Shown here in pieces: positions 18,836-28,269 of a stretch of 64,000 nucleotides of DNA (positions are counted from its first letter, which is position 1; every line of letters starts with the position of its first letter). Source of the DNA: Psychrobacter arenosus (GTDB lineage: Bacteria; Pseudomonadota; Gammaproteobacteria; Pseudomonadales; Moraxellaceae). The notes under the pieces are model-generated. The model was not told the DNA's origin and did not search any database. It was given only the letters and a program-made list of their open reading frames with translations. The stretch spans positions 1,736,001 to 1,800,000 of the forward strand of contig NZ_LR884459.1 of the NCBI RefSeq assembly GCF_904848165.1, read 5' to 3'. The position numbers and the translations under genes are program-made.

Positions 18836-19405
18836 TTATCCCAACATCGGCATCACGCTAGTGGCCAACTTACCTACGAATAATTCGATAAGGTAAAAAG
18901 CAAAAAACGCCACCATAGGGGATAAATCTAACATTCCTAAATTCGGCGTAATACGGCGGAATGGCGCTAAGATAGGCTCAGCGATACGCATAATTAGGGC
19001 GACGATAGGGTGCATATTATTGGTTAAGACCACAATCCAACTGACGATGATAGAGCCAATCACCAGGTAACGACACATGCGTAAGAAGTCGAGAATCAAA
19101 CTTAATGAGCCATAAAAGAACAGCTGAATGGGCGCCATACCCGTATGAGCTAATGCTGCCTTACCTGAAATATCGATTAAGCGAATCAAAAACATCAACA
19201 CAATAGCGGCAATACTAATACGACCCGCAGCTACAGTAGGGAAAATACGCCCAAAGACATCCACGATACCGGTGGCTTTATAAGCGGGCATGGCCAAAGG
19301 CTCATTAGGTCCAATATCCGCAAACTGCAGCATAAAACGAATGAAGATCAACATCATGGCAATGGTGGTGACCAAGTCAAACAGGGGTAATAACACGTCA
19401 TTCAT
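18836..19405 (-). CDS. YggT-family membrane protein
   Basis: A 189-aa protein with two YGGT modules of two helices each. Typical parts are the first-half IRFMLQFADIGPNEPLAM and the second-half IVSWIVVLTNNMHPIVALIMRIAEPILAPFRRITPNLGMLDLSPMVAFF, whose PxRRxxPxxGxxDxSPxxxxF pattern is the family hallmark. The function is uncertain; it is linked to osmotic tolerance or membrane-protein topology in other bacteria. It lies downstream of proC on the same strand, the usual pairing. Confidence 0.9.
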   Translation of the reverse strand: MNDVLLPLFDLVTTIAMMLIFIRFMLQFADIGPNEPLAMPAYKATGIVDVFGRIFPTVAAGRISIAAIVLMFLIRLIDISGKAALAHTGMAPIQLFFYGSLSLILDFLRMCRYLVIGSIIVSWIVVLTNNMHPIVALIMRIAEPILAPFRRITPNLGMLDLSPMVAFFAFYLIELFVGKLATSVMPMLG

Positions 19406-19601
19406 GGAGCGCTACTCAAATTGAGGTGGAAAAATAAAAATTCATTTACTGGACAGTACAAGAGTATAAACCTAAAAGCCCCCTAAGAGACGCTTAAAAG
19501 ATCATAGCCAAATAGCAGAGAGGCACTATAGTAAAAACACCTGCCTGCCAATTGCAAGCTAGCCAACTCAAGCGCTTATAATAAAGAAAGCTAGTGATAG
19601 G

Positions 19602-20444
19602 TTAGTCGTTCATCTCAGCACTGATAGCTTGGCTACGCTCATAGCAAGCTTGCATAGCTTGTTGGATATGCTCGCCTATTTGGTTGGCTTGCATAGACTC
19701 AACCGCAGCCTGCGTGGTACCGTTCGGTGAGGTCACTTTACGACGTAATTCGGCTGGCGTATCTTCACTAGAAATACTCATTTGCGCCGCCCCCATAGCC
19801 GTTTGCATCGCTAACGCACTAGCTTGTTTACGATCCAGGCCTAAAGCCATCGCGCCATCAATCAATGATTCAATAAAGTAAAAGAAGTAAGCCGGTGCTG
19901 AGCCTGAAACTGCCGTCACAGCGTGCATTTGCTCTTCAGTCTCGACCCACATCGCCAAGCCTGAAGCCGCCATGACTTCATAAGCTAGCTGACGCTGCTC
20001 TCCAGTGATGTCTACGCCTGCATATAAGCCGGTAGCGCCCATCTGAATCATCGCTGGCGTATTCGGCATAGCGCGTACGATAGTAGAATAGCCTTGCAAC
20101 ATAGCACTCAGACTCTCGGTCGATAGACCGGCGGCTACGGAGATGACCAATTGCTTATCGAGTACTTCAGCAAAAGCTGCGACAACGGCTTTCATCACTT
20201 GCGGTTTTACTGCTAGGATCACAACATCAGCTGCTTGTACCGCTTTTTTAGCGCCCTCTGCATCATTGACAGGATCGACGCTTAGTAACCCTTTTTCAGC
20301 CAGTTGTGCTCTGATATCCCCACTGGGATCTGACACAGTAATATCTTGCGCATCTGTACCACGACCTAGCAAACCACTGATCAAGGCCTGCGCCATATTG
20401 CCGCCACCGATAAAGATAATCTTGTTATTTTTTAATGCACTCAT
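19602..20444 (-). CDS. proC: Pyrroline-5-carboxylate reductase
   Basis: ProC makes L-proline from pyrroline-5-carboxylate with NAD(P)H. The N-terminal IIFIGGGNMAQALISGLL is the Rossmann nucleotide-binding motif. VILAVKPQVM, RAMPNTPAMIQMGATGLYAG and the C-terminal SGSAPAYFFYFIESLIDGAM with VTSPNGTTQAAVE are strongly conserved in the family. The ATG at 20444 follows AGGGGAC; an in-frame TTG eleven codons upstream does not. The product is 280 aa. yggS, often upstream of proC, is absent from this locus. Confidence 0.96.
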   Translation of the reverse strand: MSALKNNKIIFIGGGNMAQALISGLLGRGTDAQDITVSDPSGDIRAQLAEKGLLSVDPVNDAEGAKKAVQAADVVILAVKPQVMKAVVAAFAEVLDKQLVISVAAGLSTESLSAMLQGYSTIVRAMPNTPAMIQMGATGLYAGVDITGEQRQLAYEVMAASGLAMWVETEEQMHAVTAVSGSAPAYFFYFIESLIDGAMALGLDRKQASALAMQTAMGAAQMSISSEDTPAELRRKVTSPNGTTQAAVESMQANQIGEHIQQAMQACYERSQAISAEMND

Positions 20445-20752
20445 AGTGTCCCCTGGCTGGTAAATATTATATCGCAAGCACCTTATACCGTATATTCACC
20501 GCAGCTACTGCCCTAGGCAATCTACCCGATATCCGCTGAAAGAGCCTCATTAATTGCGCTTAACATCATGGCAGGTATCATAAATACGGACGGTAAAACG
20601 TGCTATAAAATGACGCCTAGTGTAGCACATCTTAGCGAGCAGTCGTCTGCAGTGCTGCGGCTCACTCTCATTATAGTTTCAGTAAGCCTTACGAGCATTG
20701 CCAACTATATTATGAGTTAAATAGTTCGGCCTGCGAGGACTGCTCTCTATAT
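20445..20752. other. Intergenic region between tilS and proC
   Basis: These 308 bp hold no supported gene, repeat or terminator. They should contain the proC promoter. Confidence 0.5.
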
Positions 20753-22420
20753 TTAGCTCTGATTGTGCCTAAGTTGCATGACAGGAGCATGATGCGCCAA
20801 CCAAGCTTGTACAATATGCTCGTACGGGCTCTCAAGCACCGCCACTCCATGCAGCGTTAAAATAAATAGCGGGGTCTGCGCCGTGCTATTGGTCCCATCT
20901 GCATTTTTGTTAGTCCCTAACTTTAAAGTGCACAGCACGACAGACTCACGCATAAAGGCAGGCACGCCCAATGCTTGCAGCAACTTTTTCCCCGATTTCC
21001 TACCTTTGCGCCCTGCCAAAGTCACTTTCAACTCACGCGGTAACGGCTGCAATTCCACAGTCCCTTTCACCCTATTATCTTCACTTATATCCGCTACTAG
21101 AGCCTTTGTTAACTCGGTTAGGTGATGCAGCTGCCAATGAGTTTTTAGCGTTGCTGACTTTAATGAAAGACTATGCGAGGACTGACTGTAAACGGTAACG
21201 AGTGGCCATGATTGTGTAAGTGGTGGCGCGTCTAACCAAGCGACCCAGTCAGAGCGCAACCGTAAGAGCTGCCGTTGATAACGCCGCACTTCATAGTAAT
21301 ATTGAGAATTAGCATCACTGTTTTGTTGACTGGCTGGCTGATTGGTCGGTTTACTATGCCAGGTTAAGCAGGTTTGGTGGTCCTGATCGCTGCGAGTACA
21401 TAACTCACGCACCTCATCGACCAAGCGTTTGGGCGCCGGTAAATCGTCTCTAGCAGGACTTAACCACTGATGAATAGCTGCGGCCTGACGGGCGCTGGGT
21501 AAAGCTAATAATAGCTCGATGTCTAAAATGGACTGTCTCTGCTTCATATCTTGTGACTTATCTAACTGCTTCGGTTCAGCCGTTTCTTGATAAAGACAGT
21601 CCTCGATATCTTGCTGGGCTTGCGCTGTGACGATAGTGCTCGCCTCTTGTAATAGCTGACCGCTGCGCATAATAGCTGGGCTAGCCTGCGGAAATCTTGC
21701 TTGCAGCTGCGGCATAATCACACTACGCAGCCAGGCTCTATCATTAAACTCAGTAAAGCTTAGCGATAGATTGTCTTCAGTAGACATACGAGCTGACGCA
21801 ATGATATTGGTCGGGTCATCAATGTAGTCAAGCCCAACAATATTAGCATAGGCAGTGATTTGCTCACGGCTTACGCTAAGCCAAGGTCGCCATAAATAAA
21901 TACTTTGTTGAGCGTCCTCACTACCTTGTGAGTACTTTTTCGTCCACGCACGCATACCGCCTAAACCATGCACCCCAGCCCCATTTAATAGCCGCATTAA
22001 CACGGTCTCTGCCTGATCATCGCCATGATGGCCTAGCATTAACACATCGCCCTTATTCATCACCTGCATCATCGCGGTATAGCGCGCATTACGCGCAGCT
22101 TGTTCATCGCGCCCATCAATCGTTACGCTAAACACCTGACACGGCATACCGTGCGCTGTCGCCCAGGCTTGTACTTGCTGCGCCCACGCGCTATTGGCCG
22201 CCTGTAGGCCATGATTCACATGGAGTAATTGCGGTAAAAAAGGCAACTGTCCATTTAGATAGAGCTGCTGGCACAGTGCGGCTAAACTTAAAGAATCGCG
22301 CCCCCCACTACAGGCTAGCCAAACTCTACGGCCAGACAGCTGCGACGCCTGCTCACGATAGCTCGCCAGTAGGGCGTTGATTAAAGGTTGGGTTGGGGTC
22401 TTTTGAGGTTTTGAGGACAT
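20753..22420 (-). CDS. tilS: tRNA(Ile)-lysidine synthase
   Basis: TilS converts the wobble cytidine of the CAU-anticodon tRNA-Ile to lysidine, which lets it read AUA. It is an N-type ATP pyrophosphatase. The PP-loop SGGRDS is at residues 38-43, followed by LLHVNHGLQ, GHHGDDQAETVLMRLLNGAGVHGLGGM and WRPWLSVSREQI with DDPTN, all canonical. The C-terminal domain (about 440-540) is divergent but keeps GRKGRKSGKKLLQALGVPAFMRE. At 555 aa it is over 100 residues longer than E. coli TilS; much of the excess is a Gln/Ser-rich linker around 355-385. Confidence 0.94.
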   Translation of the reverse strand: MSSKPQKTPTQPLINALLASYREQASQLSGRRVWLACSGGRDSLSLAALCQQLYLNGQLPFLPQLLHVNHGLQAANSAWAQQVQAWATAHGMPCQVFSVTIDGRDEQAARNARYTAMMQVMNKGDVLMLGHHGDDQAETVLMRLLNGAGVHGLGGMRAWTKKYSQGSEDAQQSIYLWRPWLSVSREQITAYANIVGLDYIDDPTNIIASARMSTEDNLSLSFTEFNDRAWLRSVIMPQLQARFPQASPAIMRSGQLLQEASTIVTAQAQQDIEDCLYQETAEPKQLDKSQDMKQRQSILDIELLLALPSARQAAAIHQWLSPARDDLPAPKRLVDEVRELCTRSDQDHQTCLTWHSKPTNQPASQQNSDANSQYYYEVRRYQRQLLRLRSDWVAWLDAPPLTQSWPLVTVYSQSSHSLSLKSATLKTHWQLHHLTELTKALVADISEDNRVKGTVELQPLPRELKVTLAGRKGRKSGKKLLQALGVPAFMRESVVLCTLKLGTNKNADGTNSTAQTPLFILTLHGVAVLESPYEHIVQAWLAHHAPVMQLRHNQS

Positions 22421-22525
22421 AGAGAGGTTAGAGAATAAAGATTAAGGCTTATGATGCCTGATTATACTCATAATGGGCTACTCTATTTTTTAGGCAGCAT
22501 CCTATCTGATATTAATAGAGTCGTG

Positions 22526-22692
22526 TCCCTCCCCCTGTTTTTAGGGGGAGGCTAGGTGGGGGTTGCATCTAAGTCACTGGCCCTAATACAATTCATTTAT
22601 TAAATTCGGACAGCTTTAGTAGAATAATGACCAAATCATAATTTATAGAAAAACCCTCCCCTAACCCCTCCCTACGAGGGAGGGGGACACAC
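22526..22692. repeat. Inverted pair of G/C-rich intergenic repeats
   Basis: Two related elements face each other. At about 22526-22563 a hairpin of CCTCCCCCT and AGGGGGAGG is followed by GCTAGGTGGGGG. At about 22651-22690 an inverted version has ACCCTCCCCTAACC, then a CCCTCCCTACGAGGGAGGG hairpin. They flank about 85 bp of AT-rich DNA. The remaining DNA between tilS and the DUF559 gene (22421-22743) shows nothing else. Confidence 0.75.
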
Positions 22693-22743
22693 ATTTATAA
22701 GAATGCAGAAAAGGATTTCATGACAACATACCGCAATTAAGAC

Positions 22744-23163
22744 TTAATCTTTACCAACCAATTCTGCATCATTTGCAACCCATCTCTCATCCGCAACTTG
22801 CAATATACGCTCAATCACTGTGGGTAATTGCGTAAGTACCTCGTTATTCCAAAATCTAATAACCTCAATACTTTGACTTGCTAAAAAATTACTGCGAATT
22901 TCATCATAGGCAGTGTTGTCAGCATGTTGACTACCGTCTAGCTCCACCACTAATTGCTTGCTAGGACAATAAAAATCCACAATATAGTGCCCAATTGGTA
23001 CCTGCTTGCGAAACTTTAAGGGCCGGCCATCGGTAGCATGGAGTTGTTTATTTCGTATATTCTGCCAAAGCTTTTTTTCTGCAGTTGTCATGTTACTACG
23101 TAATAGCTTTGCTTTTTTCAAAGCTGGCCGCGTATATGAAGGCATTCGATTAGGCTGTTTCAT
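22744..23163 (-). CDS. DUF559 endonuclease-domain protein
   Basis: A 139-aa protein of the DUF559 group, related to Vsr-type and other PD-(D/E)XK-like nucleases. The characteristic pieces are present in order: TTAEKKLWQNIRNKQL, GRPLKFRKQVPIGHYIVDFYCPSKQLVVELDGSQH (candidate catalytic Asp of VDFYC and Glu-x-Asp of VELDG) and the later SIEVIRFWNNEVL. No target or partner is known. The gene lies between two copies of a G/C-rich intergenic repeat, one on each side, and has no operon neighbour. That placement suggests a selfish or repeat-associated element rather than a housekeeping gene. Confidence 0.85.
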   Translation of the reverse strand: MKQPNRMPSYTRPALKKAKLLRSNMTTAEKKLWQNIRNKQLHATDGRPLKFRKQVPIGHYIVDFYCPSKQLVVELDGSQHADNTAYDEIRSNFLASQSIEVIRFWNNEVLTQLPTVIERILQVADERWVANDAELVGKD

Positions 23164-23302
23164 AGCTAGTGACTGACGTTATCCATATATATTTAACTAT
23201 ACGCAAATAATCGGATGAAGTTTCGAAAACTTGAATAAGTACTCTATACAAAGCAAATATTCAAGTTTAAAGAAAATTTAGAGACCAACTATATAAAGTA
23301 GC

Positions 23303-23403
23303 GTCCCTCCCCTTGGTTACTGCGCGCACAGCCCTTGTCTTGTACCGCTGCAAAGCAGTGCTTTGCTGATGACGACTCCGGGAGGTTAAGTGGGTGGGGG
23401 TTA
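23303..23403. repeat. G/C-rich intergenic repeat with an enlarged loop
   Basis: The left part GTCCCTCCCC and the right part GGGAGGTTAAGTGGGTGGGGG match the arm and tail of the elements at 22526 and 22651. About 65 bp lies between the arms instead of a short loop. That insert itself contains a small inverted repeat around CTGCAAAGCAGTGCTTTGC. Confidence 0.65.
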
Positions 23404-23415
23404 GTATGATTTATT

Positions 23416-24375
23416 TTATAAAGAAGGATAACCAGTATAATAAGTCACCCGATTATCCCGCAAAAACCCTGCCAACCCTAAACCATAACGTTCAGCCGTA
23501 CGTACTGCCGTACTGGTCGGCGCCGACATGCCGACGAGCCAACCCACTTGCGCACGAATAGATTTCTGTACCAACTCGATAGACAGTCGCGAAGTCATCA
23601 CGACGCACTCTAGTTCAGCCTTATGACGCAACTGCCAACCGATCAACTTGTCCAAAGCATTATGACGGCCGACATCTTCAAAAATTTGTAGCTCATCATC
23701 GATGACCGTAGCCGCAGCATGCACCGCGCCTGTCATCAAGTGCGCTTGCTGAGCACAGTCCATACGTTGGCGAATAGCTAATAAACGGCCTAATGGCGGT
23801 GGCGAGCTGAGTGTTTGCTGATAGTCACTTAAATCTGGCAAAGCCTGTGCAATCCCGGTGATACCGCACATACCGCAACCTGTCCGTCCGGCTAGCAGGC
23901 GTCGCTGAGCTTGGATACGCTGATGACAACGTTGGTTCAACACTAAATTGACCACATACACTTCATAGTCTGCCAACTGCTCGGCTAACGCATGAACCGT
24001 CTCCGGCTCAGTCGTACACGTCGCTGCAGCATCCGCTATGGTGGCTGCTTGCTCAGCACTCTCTAAATGAGTCACTTCCCAATCTAATAAATCGCTTGCC
24101 CGATTAATTAAGCCTTCGCTAAATAAAAATCCCACGGCCAAATATTCTAATTGATTGGGGCTGGCCATTAGCACGGCGTAATGAATGCCATTAATAACAA
24201 TAGCCACCGCTGCCTCAACCGCTAATAGAGCTTGCTGAGACTGTATGGGTTGCGACTCACGTTGTAGCTGCGCACTGTGCTGCCGCGTTAATCGAGCTAA
24301 CGGTGCAGCTGGCGAGGTAGCAAAGCTATCAGAGGGGTATCTGAGCTCTGTATGGACCAAAGTATCAATAGTCAT
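23416..24375 (-). CDS. fdhD: Formate dehydrogenase accessory sulfurtransferase
   Basis: FdhD passes sulfur from the cysteine desulfurase to the bis-MGD molybdenum cofactor, which formate-dehydrogenase-type enzymes need. The redox-active CxxC motif is seen in GRTGCGMCGITG at about residues 160-171. EAAVAIVINGIHYAVLMASPNQLEYLAVGFLFSEGLI and DVGRHNALDKLIGWQL with SRLSIELVQKSIRAQVG match the family. At 319 aa it is somewhat longer than usual. Its start codon overlaps the stop of the upstream molybdoenzyme gene (TAATG), so the two are translationally coupled; the molybdoenzyme is its likely client. Confidence 0.94.
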   Translation of the reverse strand: MTIDTLVHTELRYPSDSFATSPAAPLARLTRQHSAQLQRESQPIQSQQALLAVEAAVAIVINGIHYAVLMASPNQLEYLAVGFLFSEGLINRASDLLDWEVTHLESAEQAATIADAAATCTTEPETVHALAEQLADYEVYVVNLVLNQRCHQRIQAQRRLLAGRTGCGMCGITGIAQALPDLSDYQQTLSSPPPLGRLLAIRQRMDCAQQAHLMTGAVHAAATVIDDELQIFEDVGRHNALDKLIGWQLRHKAELECVVMTSRLSIELVQKSIRAQVGWLVGMSAPTSTAVRTAERYGLGLAGFLRDNRVTYYTGYPSL

Positions 24376-26741
24376 TACGCCACGGTCGCAACAGGCGCCG
24401 TTGAGCTTACCGCCGTCACTCGCTCTAAGGAAACAGGGATGGATTTATACGCCGGGGTTCTAGATTTAGGCGCATGGCTGTCTAAATCAATGAGCGTATT
24501 ACTCTCTGGATAGTAAGCCGCCACTGCATGAGCAGCGATATCCATTTCGGTCAATATTAATGGCCCCAAAGTACGTTGCTTATCCGTACTGTCTTGGCGC
24601 GATACCATGATTTTATCGCCCACTTGCCAGCCCATTCTCGTCATTTCATCGGGGTGCATAAACAACACATCGCGGCGACTGGTATTGCGATAGCGGTCTT
24701 CAAACCCAAAAATCGTGGTATTAAATTGGTCATGACTGCGTACCGTGGTTAATTGCCACGAGGTAGTCGTTGTTGCCGTAGTGTCTTGCGCAGCGCTAGC
24801 ATCACTCGCTTTAGCCTGCGTTGAATGTAAGGCAGTATCCGTCTGCCTTAAAGCGTAAGTAATAGGGTATTGCGGTACTACAAACTCCGCCTTACCGCTT
24901 TCTGTCTCCCATTGCCGTGCGCGCGCAGAGTGATACAGATGGAAACCTCGTGGTGACTCAGCCAAGCGTTGATTGAAATTCTCAAAACCACTAATAGTCT
25001 GGGCAATATAATCGCGGGTAATACTAAAATCGGCTGCCATAGTTTGCCAAGGAATATTTTTCATCACCTCGCTATCGGCAGCGAATAAATGGGTAGCGAT
25101 ATCCGCAATGATTTGGGCGTCTGATTTCACCATATCACTGATAGGCGCTAGGCGACCTTGAGTAGGCACCACCTGACACATAGAGTCTTCAATCGTCGCT
25201 ACCTGCGCCCCATTGTCGGTAATGAATTGCTCAGTGCGGCTTAAAGACGGCAAAATCAGCGTGTCTTTACCAGGATACAGCATGCTCTCGTTAAGCTTAG
25301 TAGCCACAAATACGTTTAAGGGGTTACGGCTTAGCGCTTGCTGGATAGCATCCGTATCGGGCGCGGCTACAGAATAATTGCCCCCAAGACTAAAAAAGGC
25401 TTTTATTTTGCCATTAATCATCGCTTTAGCGCCTTCCACCACATCGAGTCCGTCTTCACGCGGCATCGGTAGTTTAAAGGTGTGCTCTAAGCTATCAAGT
25501 AGGGCAGGTTTAGGGCGTTCATGAATCCCCATGGTACGATCACCCTGCACGTTCGAGTGACCACGGACAGGCGACGCCCCTGCTCCCTCTACCCCAATCA
25601 TACCCATCAATAACAATAGATTGGTAATCATGGCAACGTTATCTTCGCCTTGAACATGTTGAGTTATGCCCATCCCCCATGTACAGATAGTGCCTGGACT
25701 ATCCGCAACCAACTTCGCTAACTCGGTAATTTTAGCGCGCTCTATACCACTCGCTTGTTCAATATCGGTCCAATTCTGTTGGCTAAGCCACCCTATCAGC
25801 GCCTCAACATGGAGGGTATGGGTTTCAATAAACTCGCGATTAATCGCATCTTGCTCGACGAGACATTTGGCCATTCCTGCCATTAGCGCCACATCACCAC
25901 CGATACGAATCTGAATCACTTCATCAATCATTTTGTCGCTTTGACCCGCCGCCATGTGGGTGGGCTTTTGCGGATTTCGGAACTTAAATAAGCCCTGCTC
26001 GCGCATAGGATTGACAGAAATAATACGGCAGCCTTGCTTCTGAGCATGCGCTAACATCTCGAGCATACGCGGATGGTTGGTAGCCGGATTTTGTCCAAAT
26101 AAAATAATGAGCTTAGCCTTTTCAAAATCTTCCAAAATAACTGTAGCTTTACCAATGCCTATTTGTTTGGCTAGCATGACCGAGGTTGGTTCATGGCACA
26201 TGTTGGAGCAATCGGGCAGGTTATTGGTACCAAAGCTGCGTACTAAAAGTTGAAACATAAAAGCGGGCTCGTTGGTGATACGCCCTGAGGTATAAAACAT
26301 CGCTTCATCGGGTGAGTCTAATTGCTGTAAATGACTCGCAATAATTTGATAAGCCTGCTCCCAAGCGATAGGCAGATAGCGATCCTGTTCAGCATTATAG
26401 TGTAGCGGCTCAGATAAGCGCCCCGCATGCTCTAACTGATAGCCATTCCACCCCTGCAGTTCGGTCACGCTATGCTGAGCAAAAAAAGCCGCATCTGCTT
26501 TCGTCGCCATAGTTTCGCTGGCCACCACCTTGATACCGTTTTCACACATGTCGATGGTTTTATGGCTTTTATGATCAGGCCAAGCACAGCCAGGACAGTC
26601 AAAGCCGCCTTCGGGCTGATTGCCATGAAAGACACTGACACTACCGCGAGTTAGCGCATCATATTCTTTGAGTTTTAATGCTGATGAGGCTAGAGCAGCC
26701 CAGCCGGCGGCAGGATGATTGTACACAGGAATTTTACGCAT
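24375..26741 (-). CDS. FdhF/YdeP-type molybdopterin oxidoreductase
   Basis: A cytoplasmic bis-MGD enzyme related to formate dehydrogenase H and E. coli YdeP, 788 aa. The N-terminal FDCPGCAWPD is the hallmark of the YdeP group. TSGRITNEPAFMFQLLVRSFGTNN with DCSNMCHEPTSV follows, as do ILFGQNPATNHPRML, ICTWGMGITQHVQGEDNVAMITNLLLLMGMIGVEGAGASPVRGHSNVQGDRTMGI, and the C-terminal molydop-binding domain with VRSHDQFNTTIFGFEDRYR. The ATG at 26741 follows GAGGT; the 37 codons before it are not family-like. No transmembrane or Tat signal is seen. YdeP is linked to acid resistance in E. coli; the substrate is unknown. Confidence 0.92.
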   Translation of the reverse strand: MRKIPVYNHPAAGWAALASSALKLKEYDALTRGSVSVFHGNQPEGGFDCPGCAWPDHKSHKTIDMCENGIKVVASETMATKADAAFFAQHSVTELQGWNGYQLEHAGRLSEPLHYNAEQDRYLPIAWEQAYQIIASHLQQLDSPDEAMFYTSGRITNEPAFMFQLLVRSFGTNNLPDCSNMCHEPTSVMLAKQIGIGKATVILEDFEKAKLIILFGQNPATNHPRMLEMLAHAQKQGCRIISVNPMREQGLFKFRNPQKPTHMAAGQSDKMIDEVIQIRIGGDVALMAGMAKCLVEQDAINREFIETHTLHVEALIGWLSQQNWTDIEQASGIERAKITELAKLVADSPGTICTWGMGITQHVQGEDNVAMITNLLLLMGMIGVEGAGASPVRGHSNVQGDRTMGIHERPKPALLDSLEHTFKLPMPREDGLDVVEGAKAMINGKIKAFFSLGGNYSVAAPDTDAIQQALSRNPLNVFVATKLNESMLYPGKDTLILPSLSRTEQFITDNGAQVATIEDSMCQVVPTQGRLAPISDMVKSDAQIIADIATHLFAADSEVMKNIPWQTMAADFSITRDYIAQTISGFENFNQRLAESPRGFHLYHSARARQWETESGKAEFVVPQYPITYALRQTDTALHSTQAKASDASAAQDTTATTTTSWQLTTVRSHDQFNTTIFGFEDRYRNTSRRDVLFMHPDEMTRMGWQVGDKIMVSRQDSTDKQRTLGPLILTEMDIAAHAVAAYYPESNTLIDLDSHAPKSRTPAYKSIPVSLERVTAVSSTAPVATVA

Positions 26742-27144
26742 AGCAGACCTCGGCTTAGCAGCATAGGGGCGCGAAATCACCGCTATGTTGGCATTTCTAT
26801 AGAATAGGTGTCGTTCAAAAACCGTTATTTTAGGCTTAGTTAATAAGAGCACCTGAAATTTGGTAGAGCAGGCTCATCCAGTAATTTGCTCTAGCGCGTG
26901 AACAGAGCTTAACGATATCAATAATACCCGCTAAGTGACGACTGTTAACCCTACTGGCAAAACTTGAGATATAACGTACTTTTATAGCAGCTTTGCTGGT
27001 TATCTACAATATAGGATAAGCAACCAAATACGGTACCTTTTGGCTATTCTGGCAGTATAGCAGTGAGTCAATTAATGGCTTTTCCCATCGGCTAAGACAA
27101 CCTAAACTTCAATAAATAATTAGCTTAGAACTTATTTAGGACAA

Positions 27145-27179
27145 TAAAAAAGGCGGGTATACTGAGGCAACCCACCTTA
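27145..27179 (-). terminator. Rho-independent terminator of accA
   Basis: A stem of AAGGTGGGT with ACCCGCCTT (one G-T pair) and a long loop is followed by six T residues on the minus strand, about 33 bp after the accA stop. The remaining DNA up to the molybdoenzyme start (26742-27144) holds no supported gene. Confidence 0.8.
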
Positions 27180-27211
27180 TCAAACAATGCTACGGACACC
27201 TTAGAGCGATA

Positions 27212-28015
27212 TTAAGAGGCTAAAGCCACCTTAGAATCGAAGCTTTTTAGACGTTGATAACGGGCTTCAAGCAAAGCATCCGTCTCCTGGACACCTAAAT
27301 CTGCCAATTGCTCAAGCAATAAGTTTTTAAGACGAGTCATCACCGGCTTAGGATCAATATGAGCCCCTTCGCCTTCAGGAATGACGTTATTAATCAAACC
27401 CATTTGATACAAATTATCAGCATTGAGCTTAAGCGCATCACTGGCATCGCTGGCTTTTTCAGCCGTCTTCCACAAGATAGAGGCGCAACCTTCTGGAGAG
27501 ATTACCGAGTAAATACTATTTTGTAGCATATTGACGCGATCTGCCACCCCGATAGCTAAGGCGCCACCCGAGCCGCCTTCACCGATAATAGTGGCGATAA
27601 TAGGCGTCTTTAAACTCGAGAATACCGCGATACTTTCAGCGATGGCTTGCGCTTGACCACGCTCTTCTGCCCCAACGCCTGGGTAGGCGCCCTGAGTATC
27701 GATAAAGGTCAGTACGGGAATATTAAAGCGTTCGGCCATTCTGACCAAGCGAATCACTTTACGGTAGCCTTCAGGGTTGGCCATACCGAAGTTATGGGCG
27801 ATACGCTCACGGGTACTGCGGCCGCGGTGCTGGCCAATGAGCATGACCGGCTTGCCATCTAGGCGCGCAAGGCCACCGATGATAGCTTTGTCATCGGCAT
27901 AAGCACGGTCGCCGTGCAAAATATCAAATTCACTGAAAAGTTGACTGACGTAGTCCATAAATAAAGGACGTTTGGCATGACGTGCTAATTGGACGCTTTC
28001 CCAGACTGTGCTCAT
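27212..28015 (-). CDS. accA: Acetyl-CoA carboxylase carboxyltransferase, alpha subunit (N-terminally short form)
   Basis: AccA with AccD moves the carboxyl group from biotin to acetyl-CoA to make malonyl-CoA. The core is fully conserved: [109 protein letters not shown]. The ATG at 28015 follows AGGATT, giving 267 aa, about 50 shorter than E. coli AccA. What is missing is the N-terminal coiled-coil helix region; no frame upstream encodes it. The usual TFIDTPGAYPG reads [11 protein letters not shown] here. The gene has its own terminator. Confidence 0.95.
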   Translation of the reverse strand: MSTVWESVQLARHAKRPLFMDYVSQLFSEFDILHGDRAYADDKAIIGGLARLDGKPVMLIGQHRGRSTRERIAHNFGMANPEGYRKVIRLVRMAERFNIPVLTFIDTQGAYPGVGAEERGQAQAIAESIAVFSSLKTPIIATIIGEGGSGGALAIGVADRVNMLQNSIYSVISPEGCASILWKTAEKASDASDALKLNADNLYQMGLINNVIPEGEGAHIDPKPVMTRLKNLLLEQLADLGVQETDALLEARYQRLKSFDSKVALAS

Positions 28016-28249
28016 AGTTAATCCTAACTCGGTACCTGATAGACGTATGATAAATGCTAGACGGGTCATCGATAGGGGGTCATCAATAATCGTCTAATAA
28101 ATAAACGTGTGGTAAATGGCTACACCGGCTTATTAGCATCCTGCTTATCAATAATAAATTGTTATTAATAAACTGTCTAACGCCATAGCCGCGTATAAAA
28201 ATAGAATGGTGTAAGGCAAGACAGCGCTAATGATGCCCTGCAAAAATGT

Positions 28250-28269
28250 AAGTATACACATGTATACTT
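28250..28269. promoter_or_regulatory. Perfect inverted repeat upstream of accA, possible operator
   Basis: Two 9-bp arms, AAGTATACA and TGTATACTT, are exact inverted copies separated by CA. The site lies in the 383-bp gap between ppx and accA, 235 bp before the accA start. It has no T-run, so it does not look like a terminator. A dimeric repressor site is a guess. The rest of the gap (28016-28398) shows nothing else. Confidence 0.45.
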
